This document shows positions 48,453 to 57,462 of a DNA stretch of 64,000 nt, piece by piece (position 1 is the first letter of the stretch; each line of letters opens with the position of its first letter). The notes under the pieces were generated by a model. It searched no databases, was not told where the DNA came from, and saw only the letters and a list, made by a program, of their open reading frames with translations. This DNA comes from Leifsonia sp. Leaf336 (GTDB lineage Bacteria > Actinomycetota > Actinomycetes > Actinomycetales > Microbacteriaceae). Where the stretch lies: assembly GCF_001423695.1 (NCBI RefSeq), contig NZ_LMOZ01000002.1, positions 620,658 to 684,657 of the forward strand, given 5' to 3'. The position numbers and the translations under genes are program-made.

Positions 48453-49067
48453 TCATCCGGTGCTCGTGGCCTGGGCGGCGTCGGCGCTCTGCAACAGCCT
48501 AACCAGGGCGGGCTGCGCCGCCAGGTCGGCGCGCAGCCCGGCGGCGCGGGCGCGGTCGCTGGCCGACTGGGGGGTGATGCCCAGCCGGGCTCCGGCCTCC
48601 GCTTGGGTCAGTCCGGATGAGACGAGGTCGTACAGCTCCCAGCCCGCCTCGCTGCGGCCCGCGCGCAGGGTGAGCAGGAGGCCGATGAGCGCCTCCACGT
48701 CGGCGGCCGGCTGCGGGGCGGCGATCGCGGTCGCGGCGAATCGGGTCGGGGCGCGCTTGGCACGGGTCACGGCCTCCCGAGCGGCGACGAACGCGTCGCC
48801 TCCCGCCTCCCTCGTGTGCGAGGGGAGCGGCGTGCGGACGCCGCCGATTCCGAGGCCGACGCTCCATGCGTCGCCCCGGGCCAGGGTCGTCACGATGTCG
48901 AAGGCAGTGTCCGCGTCGGCGGTGAGGGCCTGCAGCTCGTCGCCGGCGTTGCGGTCGACCGGGAGCAGGAGCCGGTCGCCCGAGCGCTCGTTGAGCCCGG
49001 CGAGCACCGGTGCGACGATGTCGGGTCGGCCGCGACTGTCGACCTGGTCGGCCGTGATGACGAACAT
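48453..49067 (-). CDS. SatD-like protein with a C-terminal helix-turn-helix
   Basis: The 204-residue protein opens MFVITADQVDSRGR, the mark of the SatD family, and ends with a helix-turn-helix (LTQAEAGARLGITPQSASDRARAAGL, about residues 158-183). Members are linked to stress responses, but their mechanism is unknown. ATG 49067 is chosen over the longer frame because GGAGGG precedes it. The promoter upstream carries three regularly spaced TCAGG-N8-CCTGA sites that this protein itself may bind. The gene downstream encodes a membrane protein. Confidence 0.7.
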   Translation of the reverse strand: MFVITADQVDSRGRPDIVAPVLAGLNERSGDRLLLPVDRNAGDELQALTADADTAFDIVTTLARGDAWSVGLGIGGVRTPLPSHTREAGGDAFVAAREAVTRAKRAPTRFAATAIAAPQPAADVEALIGLLLTLRAGRSEAGWELYDLVSSGLTQAEAGARLGITPQSASDRARAAGLRADLAAQPALVRLLQSADAAQATSTG

Positions 49068-49081
49068 GGCGCACCCTCCAA

Positions 49082-49157
49082 TCAGGGCTGATAACCTGAT
49101 CGTGATGATATCAGGGTTTCGGACCTGACTCAAGGATTATCAGGAACTCAGACCTGA
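49082..49157. promoter_or_regulatory. Array of three TCAGG-N8-CCTGA operators
   Basis: Perfect sites lie at 49082-49099, 49111-49128 and 49140-49157, each 18 bp long and starting exactly 29 bp apart. The flanks extend the half-site to (A/T)TCAGG. The array covers the promoter of the satD-like gene, and site 3 ends 32 bp before the tyrS -10 box, so tyrS expression might also be affected. Confidence 0.85.
49105..49133 (-). promoter_or_regulatory. Promoter of the satD-like gene
   Basis: Reading the minus strand, TTGAGT (49133-49128) and TATCAT (49110-49105) form -35 and -10 boxes with a 17-bp spacer. Operator site 2 fills that spacer and overlaps one base of the -35 box, site 1 covers the start-site region and site 3 lies upstream. 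Confidence 0.65.
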
Positions 49158-49202
49158 GCGCTGGATCAAGCCCGATGAACGCCCGCTGCTAGCCTGGGGG
49201 AC

Positions 49203-50534
49203 GTGCCAGAAACCGCCGCAGCCGCAGAACGGAGCAGCGCAGAGCAGAGGCTCAGCGCGCAGACCAACGACCCGACGTTCGCCGACGTCTGGGACGAGCT
49301 CGAATGGCGCGGACTCGTTCACGTCTCGACGGACGAGTCGGCGCTCAAGGAGCTCCTCGCCGGCGACCCCATCACTTACTACTGCGGTTTCGACCCCACG
49401 GCGCCGAGCCTCCACCTGGGCAACCTGGTGCAGCTCGTGCTGATGCGTCGCCTCCAGCTCGCCGGCCACCAGCCCCTCGGGCTCGTCGGCGGGTCCACCG
49501 GCCTCATCGGCGACCCGCGGCCGACCGCCGAGCGCACGCTCAACACCAAGGAGACCGTGTCGGAGTGGGTCGGCTACCTGCAGCAGCAGGTCACCCGCTT
49601 CCTGTCCTCCGAGGGCGAGAACGCCGTGCGCCTGGTCAACAACCTCGACTGGACGGCGCCGCTGTCGGCGATCGACTTCCTGCGCGAGATCGGCAAGCAC
49701 TTCCGCGTGGGCACGATGCTCAAGAAGGACGCCGTCGCCGCGCGCCTGAACTCCGACGAGGGCATCTCGTACACCGAGTTCAGCTACCAGATCCTCCAGG
49801 GGCTGGACTTCCTCGAGCTGTACCGCCAGTACGGCTGCGTGCTGCAGACCGGCGGCAGCGACCAGTGGGGCAACCTCACCAGCGGCACCGACCTGATCCG
49901 CAAGGTGGAGGGCGCGCACGCGCACGCCATCGGCACCCCGCTCATCCTGAACAGCGACGGCACCAAGTTCGGCAAGAGCGAGGGCAACGCGATCTGGCTC
50001 GACGCGAAGCTCACCAGCCCGTACCGCATCTACCAGTTCTGGCTCAACGCCGACGACGCCGACGTCATCGATCGCCTCAAGGTCTTCACGTTCCTGCACC
50101 GCGACGAGATCGAGCGTCTGGAGCGTGCCGTGGCGGAGGAGCCGTTCCGCCGGGAGGCGCAGCGCCGCCTCGCCTACGAAGTGACGTCCCTCATCCACGG
50201 CGTGGACGCGACGGAGGCGGTCATCGCGGCGTCCGAGGCGCTGTTCGGGCAGGGCGATCTGGCCGGACAGGACAAGGGGACCCTCGAGTCCGCGCTGCGC
50301 GAGCTGCCCAACACGACGACCGCGGCCTCCACCACGATCGCTCAGGCGCTCGTGGACACCGGGCTCACCAAGAGCCTCGGCGAGGCGCGCCGCGCCGTCG
50401 CGCAGAGCGGCGTGTACGTCAACAACGCCAAGGTCGAAGACGCCGAGTCCGCGGTCGGCGATCACCTGCTCCCGGGCGGGATGGTCGTGCTGCGACGCGG
50501 AAAGAAGACGCTCAGCGGCGTCTTCGTCGAGTAG
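49203..50534 (+). CDS. tyrS: Tyrosyl-tRNA synthetase
   Basis: The 443-residue class I synthetase charges tRNA(Tyr). It shows TYYCGFDPTAPSLHLGNLV with the HIGH-like HLGN, the tyrosine pocket YQILQGLDFLELY and the KMSKS-like KFGKS, and ends with an S4 RNA-binding domain (about residues 380-443). The first 25 residues are a variable, Ala/Glu-rich extension. GTG 49203 follows TAGCCT (49190-49195) by 7 nt, indicating a leaderless start with no T-box. Confidence 0.95.
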   Translation: MPETAAAAERSSAEQRLSAQTNDPTFADVWDELEWRGLVHVSTDESALKELLAGDPITYYCGFDPTAPSLHLGNLVQLVLMRRLQLAGHQPLGLVGGSTGLIGDPRPTAERTLNTKETVSEWVGYLQQQVTRFLSSEGENAVRLVNNLDWTAPLSAIDFLREIGKHFRVGTMLKKDAVAARLNSDEGISYTEFSYQILQGLDFLELYRQYGCVLQTGGSDQWGNLTSGTDLIRKVEGAHAHAIGTPLILNSDGTKFGKSEGNAIWLDAKLTSPYRIYQFWLNADDADVIDRLKVFTFLHRDEIERLERAVAEEPFRREAQRRLAYEVTSLIHGVDATEAVIAASEALFGQGDLAGQDKGTLESALRELPNTTTAASTTIAQALVDTGLTKSLGEARRAVAQSGVYVNNAKVEDAESAVGDHLLPGGMVVLRRGKKTLSGVFVE

Positions 50535-50561
50535 CGAGCGAGGCCGGGTAAGGTGTCGGGC

Positions 50562-50750
50562 ATGCAGGGCGGATCGAACGCGGGCGACGGCGAGAGCCGG
50601 CCGACCACCGAGGAATCGGGCGACGGCCTCCTGGGGCTGCTCGACGTGATCGAGGAGCAGCCGTTGAGTGAGCGCGCAGCAGCGTACACGCAGCTGCACG
50701 CGGAGCTGTCGGCGCGGCTCGAGGGCGCCGACGCTCCTCGACATGGCTGA
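50562..50750 (+). CDS. Small protein between tyrS and tlyA (62 aa)
   Basis: The 62-residue acidic protein has a disordered N-terminus (MQGGSNAGDGESRPTTEESG) and a helical C-terminal half, LLGLLDVIEEQPLSERAAAYTQLHAELSARLEG. A small protein at this position before tlyA is common in actinobacteria; its function is unknown. ATG 50562 follows TAAGGT (50549-50554) by 7 nt and replaces GTG 50553 as the start. Its 3' end overlaps tlyA by 8 bp. Confidence 0.65.
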   Translation: MQGGSNAGDGESRPTTEESGDGLLGLLDVIEEQPLSERAAAYTQLHAELSARLEGADAPRHG

Positions 50751-51534
50751 ACGGCTCGACGTCGCCCTGGCCGCGCGCGGGCTCGCCCGGTCGCGGACGC
50801 ACGCGGCGACCCTGATCGCGGCCGGTCTCGTGACGGTCGACGGTAGGCCGGTCGTCCGGGCCTCCGCCAAGGTCGGCGACGACCAGGAGGTCGTGGTCGC
50901 CGGTGCCGACCATTACGTGAGCAGGGGAGCGCACAAGCTCATCGCTGCCCTCGACGCCTTCCGCGTGGAGGTGTCCGGCCGGTTCGCGCTCGACGCGGGA
51001 GCCTCCACGGGCGGCTTCAGCCAGGTGCTGCTCGAGCGAGGCGCCCGGCGGGTGATCGCGGTCGATGTCGGTCATGGGCAGCTCGCGCGCGAGCTGGAGG
51101 GCGACCCACGGCTGACCTCCTACGAGGGCGTCAACGTGCGCGAGCTGACCCGCGCCTCGTTCGGGGCCCTCGTCGGAGCCGACGAGCGCCCCGAGCTGGT
51201 CGTGGCGGATCTCTCGTTCATCTCGCTCACCCAGGTGCTCCCGGCACTGCGGGAGGTCGCCGATGCGTCCGCCGACTTCGTGCTGCTCGTCAAGCCGCAG
51301 TTCGAGGTCGGCCGCGCGGGCGTGCGGGAGGGCATCGTGCACGACGCGGGACTGCGCGCGGACGCGGTGGGCGGCGTGCTGTGGAGCGCGTGGGATCTCG
51401 GGCTCGGAACGGCCGGCGTGATCGCGTCGCCGATCGCTGGATCGCACGGCAACCGCGAGTTCCTGGTGCACCTGACCGAGGGCGGCGCCAACCCGACCGA
51501 CTGGCTGGAGCGGGTGCAGTCCCTCGCGGAGTGA
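50743..51534 (+). CDS. tlyA: TlyA-family rRNA 2'-O-methyltransferase (16S/23S)
   Basis: The 263-residue protein has an N-terminal S4 domain (RLDVALAARGLARSRTHAATLIAAGLVTVDG) and a Rossmann methyltransferase with LDAGASTGGFSQVLLE and VLLVKPQFE. In mycobacteria TlyA methylates C1409 of 16S and C1920 of 23S rRNA, and its loss gives capreomycin resistance. Its ATG lies inside the end of the 62-residue gene, so it is translated from the same transcript. A membrane flippase-like gene follows with its own -10 box. Confidence 0.92.
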   Translation: MAERLDVALAARGLARSRTHAATLIAAGLVTVDGRPVVRASAKVGDDQEVVVAGADHYVSRGAHKLIAALDAFRVEVSGRFALDAGASTGGFSQVLLERGARRVIAVDVGHGQLARELEGDPRLTSYEGVNVRELTRASFGALVGADERPELVVADLSFISLTQVLPALREVADASADFVLLVKPQFEVGRAGVREGIVHDAGLRADAVGGVLWSAWDLGLGTAGVIASPIAGSHGNREFLVHLTEGGANPTDWLERVQSLAE

Positions 51535-51609
51535 ATCCACGGGCGATCATTCGCCCGTGCGGGCGGCATCGGCGGATTCGCGGTCGATCGCGCGCTTATT
51601 CTCGGCCGG

Positions 51610-52881
51610 GTGCGCGCACTGTTCTCGGTTCTGATCGGTTACCTCGCGGTGCCGGTGCTCAACGCGGTGTCGCCACTCATCGCCCTCCCCGCCATCACGT
51701 CCGCGTACGGGAGCGGAGCGTGGGCCGCGATCGCCATCGGCCAGTCGCTGGGCGGCACCGCCGGCGTCATCATCGAGCTCGGCTGGGGGTTGAGCGGCAG
51801 TCAGCGGGTGGCGCGCATGTCGCCGCGCAACCGGGGGAGGGTGTTCGCGACCTCCCTCGTCACGAAAGGCATCGTCGCCGTCCCCGTGCTCGCCCTGGCC
51901 CTTCCGATCGCGTTCGTCCTCACACCGAGCTTCGGGGCGATCTCGGCTCTGATCGCCCTCGCGAGCGGGCTCGCCGCGCTGGGGGCCGGGTGGATCTTCG
52001 TCGGCATGATGCGGCCGCGGCTGTTCCTCCTCACCGAGGTGATGCCGCGCACCGTCCTGGTCGCGCTGTCCGCGCTCGCGATCTCGGCCGGCCTGCCGCT
52101 CGTGCTCTACCCGCTGGCGCTGCTCGTCGCCTCCCTGTCGCCCCCGGTGGCTGCAGCGCTCGTGCTGGGCACGCGGCCCGCGGACCTGCGGGCGCTCGGA
52201 CCCCGCCGCATCCTCACGGTCATCCGTATGCAGGGCCACGCGTTGAGCACGAACATCTTCTCGTCCATCTACCTCTCGCTCGGCACGACGGTCGCGACGC
52301 TGGGCTCCGTCAACGCCACGCTGATCTACGCCTCCGTGGATCGCCTCAAACGCATGGTCCAGCAGGTCGTCCTGACGCAGCAGTACGTGCTCAAGGGCTG
52401 GGTCGGTCGGGAGATCGACCCGTCGCGGCGGATCGCCCGGGCCGTGCGCGCGACGCTGGTGACCGCGCTGGTCGGGGTGCTCTGCGGCATCGCCTTCGCC
52501 TTCGCCGCCCCCGTCGCCGCGGAGTTCGTCTTCTCCGGCACGGTCGACATCCCCCCGCTCGCCGCAGCGATCGCGGGAGCCAACCTCGCGGTGGTCTGCG
52601 CCAGCATGGCGACGGGTGCCGTGATGCTCGTCACGCTCGGGCGCGTCGGCGCCATCGCGCGCTCGGCGGCCGTCGGCGCGGTCATCGGGCTTCCGGCCAT
52701 CTTCGTCGGTGCGCTCGTCTGGGACGGCACGGGGGCGCTGGCCGGCCAGCTGCTCGCCGAAGTCGCGGTCTTCGGAGTGCAGCTGTTCGCGATCCGCGCA
52801 CGTCGGCGCGAACTGATCCGGTCGGGCCGCTGGGTCGTGGGCCCGCGGGTGCAGGAGGCCTCCACAGCCGCCCCGGAGTGA
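51610..52881 (+). CDS. MOP-superfamily (polysaccharide flippase-like) membrane protein
   Basis: The 423-residue protein has about 12 membrane segments, starting LFSVLIGYLAVPVLNAVSPLIALPAI, with the Wzx/MurJ-like pattern of lipid-linked oligosaccharide flippases. No partner glycosyltransferases are adjacent, so the cargo is unknown. GTG 51610 follows TATTCT (51597-51602) by 7 nt, making it an independent unit inserted between tlyA and nadK, genes that are usually adjacent in actinobacteria. A longer start is excluded by the tlyA 3' end. Confidence 0.65.
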   Translation: MRALFSVLIGYLAVPVLNAVSPLIALPAITSAYGSGAWAAIAIGQSLGGTAGVIIELGWGLSGSQRVARMSPRNRGRVFATSLVTKGIVAVPVLALALPIAFVLTPSFGAISALIALASGLAALGAGWIFVGMMRPRLFLLTEVMPRTVLVALSALAISAGLPLVLYPLALLVASLSPPVAAALVLGTRPADLRALGPRRILTVIRMQGHALSTNIFSSIYLSLGTTVATLGSVNATLIYASVDRLKRMVQQVVLTQQYVLKGWVGREIDPSRRIARAVRATLVTALVGVLCGIAFAFAAPVAAEFVFSGTVDIPPLAAAIAGANLAVVCASMATGAVMLVTLGRVGAIARSAAVGAVIGLPAIFVGALVWDGTGALAGQLLAEVAVFGVQLFAIRARRRELIRSGRWVVGPRVQEASTAAPE

Positions 52882-52982
52882 ACGTTCTCCACAATTCCGG
52901 CGCCTCCGCACATTCGCCGCGCGAAAACCGACAGAATGGAGGGACGTAGCCAGAAGAATCGACGAACGCGTGAGGAGGCGAC

Positions 52983-53909
52983 GTGACGGCATCGGGTGAC
53001 GCGCAGCGATACATCCTCGTCGTGGCGCACACCGGTCGTCACGACTCGCTCGATGCCGGCGTGCAGGTCTGCCGGCAGCTCGTGGCCGCCGGTGTCGTCC
53101 CTGTGCTCAGCGAAGACGAACGGCGTGACTTGCTTGTCGCCGCTCCCGACCTGGACGCGGTCGCCGTGCTCGGCGACGAAGTGCGCGCCAGCGATCTCGA
53201 GCTGGTGATCGTGCTCGGAGGCGACGGCACGATCCTGCGCGCGGCGGAGCTCGTCCGCGGCTGCACGGCACCGCTGCTGGGGGTCAACCTCGGCCATGTC
53301 GGCTTCCTCGCCGAGAGCGAGCGCGACGATCTCGAGATCGCGGTCGCGCGCGGGCTCGCCAAAGACTACGAGGTCGAGGAGCGCATGACGCTCTCCGCGC
53401 GCGTGAAAGTCGGCAAAGAGGTCGTCTACGAGAGCTGGGCGCTCAACGAGGCCACGGTCGAGAAGGCCAGCCGCGAGCGGATGCTCGAGGTCGTCATCGA
53501 GGTCGATGGCCGGCCGATGTCGAGCTTCGGCTGCGACGGCGTCGTGATGTCCACACCGACCGGCTCGACCGCATACTCGTTCTCCGCCGGCGGCCCGGTG
53601 GTCTGGCCGGGTGTCGCCGCCCTCCTGCTGGTTCCGCTCAGCGCGCACGCGCTGTTCTCGCGGCCGCTCGTGGTCGACGCCGACTCGTCGCTGGCCATCG
53701 AGCTGCTCGACCGTGCCGGCGGGGAGGGCATCCTCTGGTGCGACGGCCGCCGGGCGTTCGACCTCCCGCGCGGCGCCCGCGTCGTGGTCCGCCGTTCGCC
53801 GATCCCCGTGCGGCTGGCCCGTCTGCACCAGGGGCCGTTCACCGATCGGCTCGTGCACAAGTTCGACCTGCCCGTGACCGGGTGGCGGGGGCCGGCCGGC
53901 CGTGAGTGA
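52983..53909 (+). CDS. nadK: NAD kinase
   Basis: The 308-residue enzyme phosphorylates NAD to NADP. The marks are GGDGTILRAAEL (residues about 77-88), the NE motif in WALNEATVEK, and the nucleotide loop TPTGSTAYSFSAGGPVV. GAGGAGG (52972-52978) lies 4 nt before GTG 52983. recN begins inside its last codons (8-bp overlap), so the two are coupled. Length is typical of actinobacterial enzymes. Confidence 0.95.
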   Translation: MTASGDAQRYILVVAHTGRHDSLDAGVQVCRQLVAAGVVPVLSEDERRDLLVAAPDLDAVAVLGDEVRASDLELVIVLGGDGTILRAAELVRGCTAPLLGVNLGHVGFLAESERDDLEIAVARGLAKDYEVEERMTLSARVKVGKEVVYESWALNEATVEKASRERMLEVVIEVDGRPMSSFGCDGVVMSTPTGSTAYSFSAGGPVVWPGVAALLLVPLSAHALFSRPLVVDADSSLAIELLDRAGGEGILWCDGRRAFDLPRGARVVVRRSPIPVRLARLHQGPFTDRLVHKFDLPVTGWRGPAGRE

Positions 53910-55626
53910 CGTGCGTGGAGGCATCGAGGAGATCTCGATCCGCGACCTGGGTGTCATCGCCGACGCGTCCCTCCCGCTGGGAGCCGGCTTCACCGCCATC
54001 ACGGGCGAAACCGGCGCGGGCAAGACGATGGTGGTCTCGGCGCTCGGGCTGCTGCTCGGCGAGCGCGCCGACACGGGCGCTGTGCGCGTCGGCAGCCCGC
54101 AGGCCTGGGTCGAGGGCCGCTGGCGGGTGGCGGGAGCGGGCGACGTGGTCGAACGCGTGCGCGACGCCGGCGGAGACGTCGACGAGCTCGGCGGGGGAGA
54201 GGCTGAGCTGGTGCTCAGCCGCTCGGTCTCGGCCGAGGGGCGCTCGCGCGCGGTCGTCGGAGGGCGGGGCGCGCCCGTCAGCGTGCTGACCGAGCTCGGT
54301 GGGCAGCTCGTCGTCGTGCACGGCCAGTCCGACCAGATCCGGCTGCGTTCGGCCGTCGCTCAGCGCGAGGCGCTCGACCGGTTCGCCGGCCCGCAGTTCG
54401 CCGAGCGGGTCGACACCTACGCCCAGGTCTTCCACCGCTGGCGCGACAACCGCTCCGAGCTCGACGAACTGGTCGCCGACCAAGAGCGCCGTGCCCGCGA
54501 GGCCGACGACCTCCGCGCCGCGATGGCCGAGATCGAGACCGTGGCGCCGCAGCCGGGAGAGGACGACGAACTCGCCGAGCGCGCCGAGCGCCTCACCAAC
54601 CTCGAGGAGCTCCGTCTTGCCGCGGCGGGGGCGCGCGAGCTGCTGTCGGCCGAAGAGTCGGAGGGCGCCGACGCCCTCGGCCTGCTCGACAACGCGCGCC
54701 GCCAGCTGGAGCGCGTCGCGCCGCACGACGCCGAGCTGCGGCCGCTGGCCGACGCCGTCGCCAATGCCGGCTACCTCGTCTCCGACATCGCCGCGCAGCT
54801 CTCCACGTATCTGGCCGCGCTCGACACCGACGGCGCTCGTGAGCTGGAGCTCGTCCAGGAGCGTCGCGCCGAGCTCGCCGGGCTCGTCCGCAAGTACGGC
54901 CCGGCTCTCGACGACGTCATCGCGACGCTCGAGACCGGCAGCCTGCGCCTCCTCGAGCTCGACGGCGACGCCGACCGCATCCAGGAGCTCGCGCGCGAGG
55001 TCGAGGCCGATGCCACCCTCGTGGCCGAACTGGCCGCCGATCTCGGCGAGCGTCGGCGCGAAGCCGCGGAGCGCCTCGCCGAGGCGGTCTCCGACGAACT
55101 GTCCGCGCTGGCCATGCCCGACGCCCGGATCGTCGTGGAGGTCACCGAGCGCGAGGAGTTCACGGCCAGCGGCCGCGACCAGGTCGCCATCCTGCTCCGG
55201 CCGCACCCCGGCGCGGAGCCGCGGCCGCTCGGCAAGGGCGCGTCCGGAGGCGAGCTCTCCCGCGTGATGCTCGCTATCGAGGTGGTCATCGCCGGCACCG
55301 ATCCGGTGCCCACCTTCATCTTCGACGAGATCGACGCCGGCGTCGGCGGGGCCTCCGCGATCGAGATCGGCCGCCGGCTCGCACGGCTGGCCGAGACCTC
55401 CCAGGTGATCGTCGTGACGCACCTCGCCCAGGTGGCGGCGTTCGCCACGAACCACCTCACGGTCGTCAAGGGCAGCGACGGCGCGGTCACGGAGTCGAGT
55501 GTGCGACGACTCGACGGCGACGAGCGCATCGCCGAGATGGCGCGCCTGCTGTCGGGCCTCCCCGACTCCGAGAGCGGCCTCGCCCATGCGCGTGAGCTGG
55601 TCGAGATGGCGGCCGCCGCTCGGTGA
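53902..55626 (+). CDS. recN: DNA repair protein RecN
   Basis: The 574-residue SMC-like ATPase acts in double-strand break repair. It has Walker A GETGAGKTM at about residue 37, a long central coiled-coil region (about 170-360, rich in Glu/Arg/Ala heptads), the signature KGASGGELSRVMLA and Walker B FIFDEIDAGVGG. GTG 53902 overlaps the nadK stop by 8 bp. No SOS-type palindrome was seen near the operon start, so its control by LexA here is uncertain. Confidence 0.95.
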   Translation: MSDVRGGIEEISIRDLGVIADASLPLGAGFTAITGETGAGKTMVVSALGLLLGERADTGAVRVGSPQAWVEGRWRVAGAGDVVERVRDAGGDVDELGGGEAELVLSRSVSAEGRSRAVVGGRGAPVSVLTELGGQLVVVHGQSDQIRLRSAVAQREALDRFAGPQFAERVDTYAQVFHRWRDNRSELDELVADQERRAREADDLRAAMAEIETVAPQPGEDDELAERAERLTNLEELRLAAAGARELLSAEESEGADALGLLDNARRQLERVAPHDAELRPLADAVANAGYLVSDIAAQLSTYLAALDTDGARELELVQERRAELAGLVRKYGPALDDVIATLETGSLRLLELDGDADRIQELAREVEADATLVAELAADLGERRREAAERLAEAVSDELSALAMPDARIVVEVTEREEFTASGRDQVAILLRPHPGAEPRPLGKGASGGELSRVMLAIEVVIAGTDPVPTFIFDEIDAGVGGASAIEIGRRLARLAETSQVIVVTHLAQVAAFATNHLTVVKGSDGAVTESSVRRLDGDERIAEMARLLSGLPDSESGLAHARELVEMAAAAR

Positions 55627-55719
55627 CCTCCGACTCTCGTCGCGGAGGCCTCGTCGCGGCGGGCGCGTCGCGGTGGTCGCGCACGGTCGTCCCGTCAGCA
55701 GGTGATAAGCTACAAGCCC

Positions 55720-57462
55720 GTGGTGGATTATTCAGACGCGGGCCAGATCAACAGCAAAACCAACGGCACTACCAAGCACATTTTCGTGACAGGTGGTGTC
55801 GTTTCTTCGTTGGGGAAGGGCCTGACGGCGGCTTCCCTGGGCAACCTTCTGACGGCCCGCGGCCTCCGCGTGGTCATGCAGAAGCTCGACCCCTACCTCA
55901 ATGTCGACCCAGGCACGATGAACCCGTTCCAGCACGGCGAGGTGTTCGTCACCGACGACGGTGCGGAGACCGACCTCGACATCGGGCACTACGAGCGGTT
56001 CCTCGACATCAACCTCGGCCAGTCCGCGAACGTCACCACCGGCCAGATCTACTCGAACGTCATCGCCAAGGAGCGCCGCGGCGAGTACCTCGGTGACACC
56101 GTCCAGGTCATCCCGCACATCACCGACGAGATCAAGCGCCGGATGCGCCTCCAGGCGCAGCCTGGACCGGACGGCGAGCCGGCCCCCGACGTGATCATCA
56201 CCGAGATCGGCGGCACCGTCGGCGACATCGAGTCGCAGCCGTTCATCGAGTCGGCCCGTCAGGTGCGCCACGAGCTCGGCCGCAAGAACTGCTTCTTCGT
56301 GCACGTCTCGCTCGTGCCGTTCATGAACGCCTCCGGCGAGCAGAAGACGAAGCCCACGCAGCACTCCGTCGCGGCGCTGCGCTCCATCGGCATCCAGCCC
56401 GACGCCCTCGTGCTCCGCAGCGACCGCCCGGTGTCCGAGTCGAACAAGCGCAAGATCGCGCTGATGTGCGACGTGGACGAGCAGGCCGTGGTGAACGCGG
56501 TCGACGTTCCGAGCATCTACGACATCCCGACGATGCTGCACGACCAGGGCCTCGACTCCTACATCATCGACCAGCTCGGCCTCGACAAGGCCAGGGACGT
56601 CGATTGGCACGGCTGGGCGCGCCTCCTGGAGGCCGTGCACGACCCGAAGCACGAGGTCACCATCGGCCTCGTCGGAAAGTACATCGACCTCCCCGACGCG
56701 TACCTCTCGGTCACCGAGGCGCTCCGCGCGGGCGGGTTCGCCCACCGCACCAAGGTGAAGCTCAAGTGGATCCCGTCCGACGAGTGCCAGACCCCTGAGG
56801 GCGCTGCGCTGCAACTCGGCGACGTCGACGCGATCTGCGTTCCCGGCGGGTTCGGCGTGCGCGGCATCGAGGGCAAGGTCGGAGCGCTGCGGTTCGCGCG
56901 CGAGAACGGCATCCCGGCCCTCGGTCTGTGCCTCGGCCTCCAGTGCATGGTCATCGAGTACGCGCGGCACGAGGCCGGTCTGGCCGGAGCGTCGTCGTCG
57001 GAGTTCGACCCGGAGACCGAGTTCCCGGTGATCGCCACGATGGCCGAGCAGGTCGAGATCATCGCCGGCGGAGACCTCGGCGGCACGATGCGCCTGGGCC
57101 TGTACCCGGCGGCCCTCGCCGAGGGCTCCCTGGTCGCCGAGCTCTACGGCGCCCCGGAGGCCAGCGAGCGTCACCGTCACCGTTACGAGGTGAACAACAA
57201 CTACCGCGAGCAGATCGCCGACGCCGGCCTTTGGTTCTCCGGAACCTCGCCCGACGGCCACCTGGTGGAGTACGTGGAGCTGCCGCGCGATGTGCACCCG
57301 TTCTACGTCGGCACCCAGGCGCACCCGGAGCTGCGCTCGCGGCCGAACCACGCGCACCCGCTGTTCGCCGGCCTGGTCGGCGCCGCGCTCGAGCGCCAGA
57401 AGGCCAGCCTCCTGTTCGAGGTGGCGCCGGAGGAATCCGAAGAACTGGTGACGGAGGCCTGA
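55720..57462 (+). CDS. pyrG: CTP synthase
   Basis: The 580-residue enzyme makes CTP from UTP, ATP and glutamine. The N-terminal synthetase has [23 protein letters not shown] and the C-terminal glutamine amidotransferase has the nucleophile Cys in [15 protein letters not shown], with His and Glu near [12 protein letters not shown] 55720 is chosen because TAAGCT (55706-55711) lies 8 nt before it, implying a leaderless message; an in-frame GTG at 55702 precedes that box. No pyrG attenuator is visible. The nudix gene follows in TGATG. Confidence 0.95.
   Translation: MVDYSDAGQINSKTNGTTKHIFVTGGVVSSLGKGLTAASLGNLLTARGLRVVMQKLDPYLNVDPGTMNPFQHGEVFVTDDGAETDLDIGHYERFLDINLGQSANVTTGQIYSNVIAKERRGEYLGDTVQVIPHITDEIKRRMRLQAQPGPDGEPAPDVIITEIGGTVGDIESQPFIESARQVRHELGRKNCFFVHVSLVPFMNASGEQKTKPTQHSVAALRSIGIQPDALVLRSDRPVSESNKRKIALMCDVDEQAVVNAVDVPSIYDIPTMLHDQGLDSYIIDQLGLDKARDVDWHGWARLLEAVHDPKHEVTIGLVGKYIDLPDAYLSVTEALRAGGFAHRTKVKLKWIPSDECQTPEGAALQLGDVDAICVPGGFGVRGIEGKVGALRFARENGIPALGLCLGLQCMVIEYARHEAGLAGASSSEFDPETEFPVIATMAEQVEIIAGGDLGGTMRLGLYPAALAEGSLVAELYGAPEASERHRHRYEVNNNYREQIADAGLWFSGTSPDGHLVEYVELPRDVHPFYVGTQAHPELRSRPNHAHPLFAGLVGAALERQKASLLFEVAPEESEELVTEA

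Noticed and set aside
49082-49157. CRISPR-like array with 29-bp period
   Set aside because: The units are operators (5-bp inverted arms) with different centres, there are only three, and no cas genes occur. The period of 29 is the spacing of binding sites.
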